Below, piece by piece: positions 57,103-64,000 of a DNA stretch of 64,000 nt. The position numbers were made by a program, and so were the translations under genes. Source of the DNA: Nematostella vectensis (Eukaryota > Cnidaria > Anthozoa > Actiniaria > Edwardsiidae). The notes below the pieces were generated by a model. It had not been told where the DNA came from. It saw only the letters and a program-made list of their open reading frames with translations, and ran no database searches. Positions within the stretch are counted from its first letter, which is position 1, and every line of letters starts with the position of its first letter. The stretch lies in NCBI RefSeq assembly GCF_932526225.1, contig NC_064034.1, forward strand, positions 4,822,001 through 4,886,000, in the 5' to 3' direction.

Positions 57103-59564
57103 CTGAAAACAAATAAAAGAAAAGAAAGTTATTTTGCTTAAAATTTCAAATGTAGGGTTGAAAACCAACGACCAGTTTGCAGGCTTTACGAACTGACAAA
57201 CGATCCTTAAATGAGATGAAATTTGTCAAATATTCTTTTGACGTTTTGACAAGCGTAAGGGTTTGAAATGACCGAACATTGTCTTTCAAAAGCATTCCTT
57301 TCCCCCACAATCACGCCTTATAAACAATCCATAGCAAATGTCTGACTTTTTCCTTGCCGAATGTTTTAAATTTATAAAATTCTCGATCCGTGGCATTTTA
57401 AAAAGCTGACAATATATTTTTTTTCAACAAATATGAAATAGTTATGCGATGACTTAACATAGTGTTTTTAATGAATTTTTTTTTTTCTCGAAATCAGACC
57501 GAAACCAACAGCTATTATCGGTAAGAAAGTACTAAGCGATACTACAGCGGGCTCTGTTTACCGGAGTTTTAGAAAATTGTCAAGTTAACGGCTTTCCATT
57601 ACAAACGTTTTTCTCTATCCGTTAAGTAAAATTTGTTTTAAAGAACCCCCAATCAAAATCTTGTGAGTCCTTTAAAATGTAACAATTAATAGCTAGATGG
57701 TTTTCATTTCTGCCTTACCCTCGCAATAATCTCCGCGATTCTGTATCCCTGTGCGAAGCGCGTTTGGGCAGACGAAGACATTCAAGTGCGCGTTCTTTAT
57801 TTCCTTGGAGTTTATTCTGCTATTTTACGCTAATCCTGGGAGAGGTTCTGACTTGATAGGACGAATCCACAATCACCAAAATGCCAGTCAAGATTAGTTG
57901 TTCTCCAGTAGATTAGTATACAAGCTTCGCCAATCAAAGCTTGAACGCGGCAAAACACTGTATAGGGATTGGATGAGTGATTCGTTGAGCGAGAATAGAG
58001 GAAATTCGTGGTGCCACCACAACTCTAAAACAGGTTCCTTGAAGCAGCGGCTGAGTGTGCCATTCACTCCCTATTTGTTTGTTTTCCAAGATAAACTATA
58101 GTATGGTATACACAGAAAAACGTTGAATGTTGTCCATCGTCAGTAAGTTATTGTAAACGAGATAATTCTACAGATTACTCGAGTATTGTTCTTGTGTATG
58201 TCACTTAGTTTTGACAGTTTCCGAAATGACTGACAGTAGCACATGACGTCAGGTGATTTTCAAAGAACACTACTTTGCTGCTTTTATTAAAGATATGTTT
58301 ATTCAAATTCGAAATTCCCTTTTGTTATTTATCGTTTTAGTCGCGTGCCTCGGCCTACGCTTTCGCCTGTTTTTGAAGCGATTCTGTTTTTCACCGAGAT
58401 TGGACGCTACTGTCTCTTTTGACATTATCTTTAGTGTATAGAAGTTTGATTGATTGTTAAGACTTCCCGACGACAGTTTGAGTGATAGCCATAAGTACAA
58501 CACAGAGTTTCAAGGCATTACATGATCCAAACCATTTTAGAAACAGGTTCTTTGTGAGTCCTCTTTCGTGTCTCCTTTCTTTCCTGTTCCCATGAATATT
58601 TCTGATTGCCTTCCTCAGTGATTCGGTTTGCTTTTGTGTTGAAATGAACCGTCGACAAATCATTGGGTAAGCCGCTTTGAGACCAGTCAGACAGTGATGA
58701 AGTACTTTTTACTGATATCATGTTATAATTGATCCTTGTTATTGTGATGGTACACGCAGTACACGCAACTAAAATATTAAAATCTACGCTTTGCTTCCTC
58801 TTGTTATTACTTACATTCCGTACACAAGCGCCTTTAGTGTGTCAACCGTCGTTTTTTTTTTTTTACAAAAGGCTGCTGCCACCAACAGATGTTGGTGATG
58901 ACGTCATTTTTTTTCCGCCACAGGGACCCCATTCTGGCGCCCCAAAAAAAATTATGATAGAAATTACCCCGAGTCTCAATCTATCAGCTCTTCTCGATCG
59001 CCTTCTATTTCCCCGTTGGATTCTAAACTTCAAACACCAAATTAAACCGTTTTAGCGGACTCCCTATCCCGAGACACTGGAACATAGCGTGTGCTGTCTC
59101 CGGGGGCAACAATGTGACTTGCTTCTTCGTAAGTGATATGACTCATCATAGCCAAGGTCAATATTCACAACTAGCCGTCTCGAGTTTATCTATTCGCTTT
59201 GAAGGGAGGAGGAGGCATACATGTTTGATTTCTGATATTCACCCTGGTTTCTGTTTTGATTTCTTCTAGGGTTATTGTCGATATTGTTGCTGCTTTTGTT
59301 GCCTTATTACTGCTTGTGTTACTATCATTTTTACTGCTGCTCATTGTGTTGTTGTTGTTGTTGTTGTTGCCGCTTCTTTTGCTGCGCCCCCCCGCCCCCC
59401 CCCCCCCCCAAAAAAAAAAAATAATAATGTGGTTATTATTTTTTTTATTAAGGAGTCTTCAAATACTATGCTTTTTCCATATGGTAGCTATGACTACCTA
59501 TGACCCCATCCCCCTCAGCCAATTCTGGGAACGAGCCTGGTTTTTGTTGTTAATTTTACTTAGT
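57103..59564. other. Stretch without a supportable gene
   Basis: A hydrophilic minus-strand frame at 58721-58518 (SSLSDWSQSGLPNDLS) has an AG upstream but no good donor and no recognised family. Homopolymer C and A runs occur at about 59387-59420. Nothing else is identifiable. Confidence 0.3.
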
Positions 59565-59838
59565 AGAGTCTTTAACTTGGTAGAGTCTTTTACTTGGTAG
59601 AGTCTTTTACTTTGTAGAGTCTTTTACTTGGTAGAGTCTTTTACTTTGTAGGGTCTTTTACTTGGTAGAGTCTTTTAATTGGTAGAGTCTTTTACTTGGT
59701 AGAGTCTTTTACTTGGTAGAGTCTTTTACTTGGTAGAGTCTTTAACTTTGTAGAGTCTTTTATTTGGTAGAGTCTTTTACTTGGTAGAGATTTTTACTTG
59801 GTAGAGTCTTTTACTTGGTAGAGTCTTTTACTTGGTAA
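59565..59838. repeat. 17-bp tandem repeat, about 16 copies
   Basis: The unit GGTAGAGTCTTTTACTT repeats head to tail with small variations (TTTGTAGAG, TTTAACTT). A simple minisatellite with no coding meaning. Confidence 0.9.
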
Positions 59839-62436
59839 GTCTGGCTGCTAGGGTATTGAAAGGTGCTAAGGGTTTATCAATAAAGTAATAAATGAAATTT
59901 CTTTCGAGGTGTGCGGGCTATTTTGTTACAGATGTTATTCATTCTCTTTTTATTCTCTTCACTCTGCAAGGGGTAGACTGGACCGGGTGGCATATGCTGA
60001 CTAAGTGCCTCCTTGTCCACGTGATCATAGTAACAGGGACCCCTAATTTGTATTAAGGAGGAAGTGAACGTGTCAACGAGAAATTATAGTTTTTTTGAGT
60101 ACTTTATAGCTCTTTCTTATCAACCCAAGTTCAGACAAGAACGTGATGTTATTATCGACCCACCCTTCCAAAGAAGTACGGAGTTAGTAAATGCTATCTG
60201 GAAAAAATATCGCCCAGTCTCTTCCAGGCGTGGTTACATCGCGCGCGGTTCCTTCACTGATGGGATGGGATCGCGGGCTCACCAAAAACACCATAATAGA
60301 GATTGTAATTCGAGTCTGTGTCCAGTCATTTTATTTTTGTCTGCTTGCAACCTGGAATTCCCATTCCTGATGTCAAACACAAAAGGATTCTAGGATCTAT
60401 TACCTTTTAAACTCTGGAACCGGGTTACGTTTTTAGGAAGAATGGAAAATTTATAGACTCAATGATTTATATTTGTCTTTGTGATCCCATCCGTTACTTC
60501 AACTGACCAGTAGTTATCCAATATCCATAACTAGCATCGACCAAGAGAACACATTAAGTTATTTTCCGCCACGATAAAAACGTTTAGTCATCGCGTGCAT
60601 TGATTATTTCATTTCTAGGTGTCTTTTGTTCAGTATTCATTTCTTAATCTCAATTAATGCTTTTATTGCCTAATTACATATTATCGGTAGGTCGTTAGTG
60701 ATTGTTGAACTCCAGGGGGGTCAGATATCCTGAACCTCTACTGCTTTTAAACTGCAATGTTCATTCTGTCGTGGTTATTAATATGCTGGGTGTGGTTCTC
60801 TTCGTCGGCATTGTTTTCCGGTGATTGTTCCAGTGTGGAATTTAGTAGCTTAGTCTAACTTCTCTCGGAAACATCAATAGGTTATTTCTCTCCCCACAAT
60901 GATACTAAATATATGCAGCTATGCAGAGAAATAACTAGACTTTTTTTCGTGATAACAGCTCTCGCAAACAATTGAAGCATCGCTCCTATTTAGGCAAAAG
61001 TCACGTTTCTTTTTGCGGTCCAAAGCACTCCCTCCCACGACGGCATGCTTTCAAGAGACCTCCAAAAGATAGACGCGTGCCCTAACAATTGCCAAAATCA
61101 AAAAAAATAATTGAAATCGCGGAATTGGGCTTTGTATACAGATCTCGATTGGAGTTTAACACCCTGATCTCGCCATATCGGAAAATCTCACGTTTGAACG
61201 CCTCCCCTTTATTAATAAGTGCCAATAATCGCACGCGTCCTTTAAAACCACCAATACATGGTGAAATTCACTGTGCCAATATAACGTTCTATTAGCTCTT
61301 CTGTGTATTATTCTTGTTGTCAAATCTTTGAAAATTTAATCGTCTCGATAAAGCTTTCACGTGCGCCGGTTAAAAACAAGAAGAAAGCAAACGATAATTA
61401 AAATACCCTCTTTTTAATCATGTTTTGTTTATATATATCAAAAAAAACATGAATTGCGTTTTCCCGCCAGTATCCATATCGCGAATTAATGTACTCGGCC
61501 ATGAGAATACACTGGCCTTCGTAAAATAGCTTATAATACTGTATTGGCTTCGATGCGCCGACATCGCGACAGGCTTGGCAAGGCGTGCTTGTTATAAAAG
61601 TGAAGACCGTTGAAAGAAAAAAAGTCTGATTATTAGCACGGTGCCTTCTATTCGTTAGGCAACTCGCGTTTCTAGATTCTCCAGGTTTAGATGGGCTTTC
61701 TGTGCGCTTTTTTATCGATGGGGACTAAGTCTGATATCCCAGAATTCCTGGCTTGCTACAAAATTCTGGCGGGAAAACCCCACGAGGTGGCTCCCTAAAA
61801 CCATGAAGACTTTTGAAGAAAACTAAAATGTTCTATGCCTGGTTTTAAACAATGTTATACTGCTATACTTTAGACAGGACTGTTGTCAATTACGAAGTTC
61901 TTATTACTATGACAAACATAAGTAAACTGGTAATAAGAATTTTTACGTTGATCACAGATCTTTATCTGCGCACTAGGGGCGAAGCCTAAACTGTTGTACT
62001 ATAGACGTGACTGATATCAATTATGAAATTCTTTTAGATGATAATTTCAGAAAGGCGCCGTTTGGAAGTATCCCTAAAGATAAAAACGGCTCTCCCAAGA
62101 TATTCAATATTTCTTTCATCCCGCAAGATGTCAAACTTTTCAAAATATTAGAATGCGGGTGTTTCCTGGTTACTGAAGCCGTCTTCAGCCATCTTCTTCG
62201 GTTTTATCCCATGACGAGGACATTGAAGATAACTACCGGTTCACGCATAGTTAGTTAAGTTGTTTCGTAAGAAAAGTGAGCATGTTTGGCTTGCGCTTGT
62301 TCTATAATCCACAACAACTTTGTGAACGTTAGATTCCCGCCGTGTATCCTGTCCAATCGAGTTCAACCAGAAGAAATCCTAATCAATATAGGCAGATACA
62401 ATCCATTGTTCTTGCGCATGCATAGTTAATGTTTCC
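59839..62436. other. Stretch without a supportable gene
   Basis: Open frames at about 60064-60393 and 62007-62258 on the plus strand begin at GTG rather than ATG, lack splice signals and match nothing I recognise. The sequence is otherwise ordinary AT-rich noncoding DNA. Confidence 0.35.
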
Positions 62437-62439
62437 AGC

Positions 62440-62574
62440 GGCGTAGCCAGGATTTTTAACAGGAGGGGGCCCAAAAGGCCATTTCAAGGCATTTTCTCCT
62501 GTAATATATATAATGTCTCATGCATTTACTATAGTTTTTGCTGAGGGGGCCTGGGCCACCCCTCTGGCTACGCC
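62440..62574. mobile_element. Short terminal-inverted-repeat element (about 135 bp)
   Basis: GGCGTAGCCAG at 62440-62450 is mirrored by CTGGCTACGCC at 62564-62574. G-rich GAGGGGGCC blocks lie just inside both ends. Such GGCGTAGCCA ends are common in small non-autonomous DNA transposons of marine invertebrates. The superfamily is not determined and no target duplication is clear. Confidence 0.5.
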
Positions 62575-63019
62575 CCTTTTTCCCTAGATCTGTAAGGATA
62601 TGAAACCTGTATGAAACCTGCTCTGAGGTAGTGGGTTCTCCATCTCTAATTCCTTTCAAATCAAGCGCCTTGCCAGCAATTCGATCCTTGCGGATACCTG
62701 GCCATCTGCGACGTTTTTATACCAGTCGCCGTACCTAGACAATAGCGCCAAGCTAGAATAGGTTCAATTATTTAATTATTTTAAGTATACCACGAAATCC
62801 ATGGCGGTGTGGGAGTCATTTCACTCTGGCATCCGCTGCGCAGAACGATATAGTGTGTAACATCATTATTCGACTGTTTATGATGATTTCAACATGATAA
62901 GTCACTTTCTCACCTACCTTTGTTTCCAAACGCAAGTCCATAAACCATGTTATAGTCAACAGCCGTGGCCAAAATGGCATGTGGGATCTACTAGCTGACC
63001 CATTAAAAACGGTAGACTG

Positions 63020-64000
63020 TTAGTGATGGACGGTGATGTGCCATGTGATGTTAGCGATGGATGAAGCTCTTGGGATGTTGAGTTTGTCTGGGAGAATGTG
63101 ATGGACGGTGATGTGCCATGTGATGTTAGCGATGGATAGAGTCCTTGGGATGTTGGATTTGCCTGGGAGAATGTTAGTGATGGACGGTGATGTACCATGT
63201 GATGTTAGCGATGGATAGAGCTCTTGGGACGTTGAGCTTGCCTGGGAGAATGTTAGTGATGGACGGTGATGTGCCATGTGATGTTAGCGATGGATAGAGT
63301 CCTTGGGATGTTGGATTTGCCTGGGAGAATGTTAGTGATGGACGGTGATGTACCATGTGATGTTAGCGATGGATAGAGTCCTTGGGATGTTGGATTTGCC
63401 TGGGAGAATGTTAGTGATGGACGGTGATGTACCATGTGATGTTAGCGATGGATAGAGCTCTTGGGACGTTGAGCTTGCCTGGGAGAATGTTAAGGATGGA
63501 CGGTGATGTGCCATGTGATGTTAGCGATGGATAGAGTCCTTGGGATGTTGGATTTGCCTGGGAGAATGTTAGTGGTGGACGGTGATGTACCATGTGATGT
63601 TAGCGATGGATAGAGCTCTTGGGATGTTGAGTTTGTCTGGGAGAATGTGATGGACGGTGATGTGCCATGTGATGTTAGCGATGGATAGAGCTCTTGGGAT
63701 GTTGAGGTTGTCTGGGAGAATGTTAGTGATGGACGGTGATGTGCCATGTGATGTTAGCGATGGATAGAGTCCTTGGGATGTTGGATTTGCCTGGGAGAAT
63801 GTTAGTGATGGACTGTGATGTACCATGTGATGTTAGCGATGGATAGAGCTCTTGGGACGTTGAGCTTGCCTGGGAGAATGTTAGTGATGGACGGTGATGT
63901 GCCATGTGATGTTAGCGATGGATAGAGTCCTTGGGATGTTGGATTTGCCTGGGAGAATGTTAGTGGTGGACGGTGATGTACCATGTGATGTTAGTGATGG
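63020..64000. repeat. 79-bp minisatellite, about 12.5 copies, continuing past the window
   Basis: The unit contains GATGGACGGTGATGTGCCAT, GTGATGTTAGCGATGGATAG and CTTGGGATGTTGGATTTGCC, then TGGGAGAATGTTAGT. Three subtypes differ in the second half (GTCCTTGGGATGTTGGAT, GCTCTTGGGACGTTGAGC, GCTCTTGGGATGTTGAGT). Two units are 75 bp because TTAG is missing (GAGAATGTGATGG). Short minus-strand frames in each unit are repeat artefacts. Confidence 0.95.

Noticed and set aside
62956-63984. Series of 60-85 codon minus-strand frames with SITNILPGK-like repeats
   Set aside because: They recur once per 79-bp unit and overlap each other; consistent with noncoding minisatellite.
1-64000. tRNA or rRNA genes
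   Set aside because: I looked for B-box-like GGTTCGANTCC motifs with matching acceptor stems and found none I could support by eye; a tRNAscan-SE run would settle this.

Overview
This window is intron-containing animal nuclear DNA, most likely from an anthozoan cnidarian of the sea-anemone type. The species is an inference from gene style, compact intron-rich genes and NALCN channels without the vertebrate lysine in the selectivity filter. I see no bacterial features and no CRISPR.

Layout. (1) 114-1803, minus: the 5' part of a gene for a secreted or ER protein with thioredoxin-like folds. It runs off the left edge. (2) 1855-4430: repeat-rich spacer with a Harbinger-like MITE and two other inverted repeats. 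(3) 4440-9719 and 12762-18017, both minus: two tandem, complete, intronless genes for NALCN-type four-domain cation channels of 1759 and 1751 aa. Their spacer holds a minisatellite-bearing element. (4) 18471-19757, plus: an intronless S-adenosylmethionine synthetase gene, head to head with the second channel gene, with an N-terminal extension that looks like a mitochondrial presequence. (5) 21560-36214, plus: a full RB1CC1/FIP200 (autophagy initiation scaffold) gene. I reconstruct it as 22 coding exons in one intact 1205-aa frame. Intron 2 carries about 41 copies of a 42-bp minisatellite and intron 12 a nested transposon. (6) 37308-40001, minus: a four-exon LRRC42 gene (417 aa), tail to tail with RB1CC1. 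(7) 41821-47856, minus: a GLIS-type five-zinc-finger transcription factor, four coding exons found, 5' end unresolved. (8) About 48-64 kb: a gene-poor stretch with weak exon candidates, a reverse-transcriptase scrap and several tandem repeats. It ends inside a 79-bp minisatellite that continues past the window.

The genes are functionally unrelated neighbours (ion leak conductance, SAM synthesis, autophagy, an LRR protein, a transcription factor) rather than an operon-like system. The most striking points are the intronless block of three genes inside an intron-rich neighbourhood, the copy-specific pore residue and apparent gene conversion in the channel pair, the presequence-like start of the SAM synthetase, and the E-box-bearing 42-bp repeat inside the autophagy gene.
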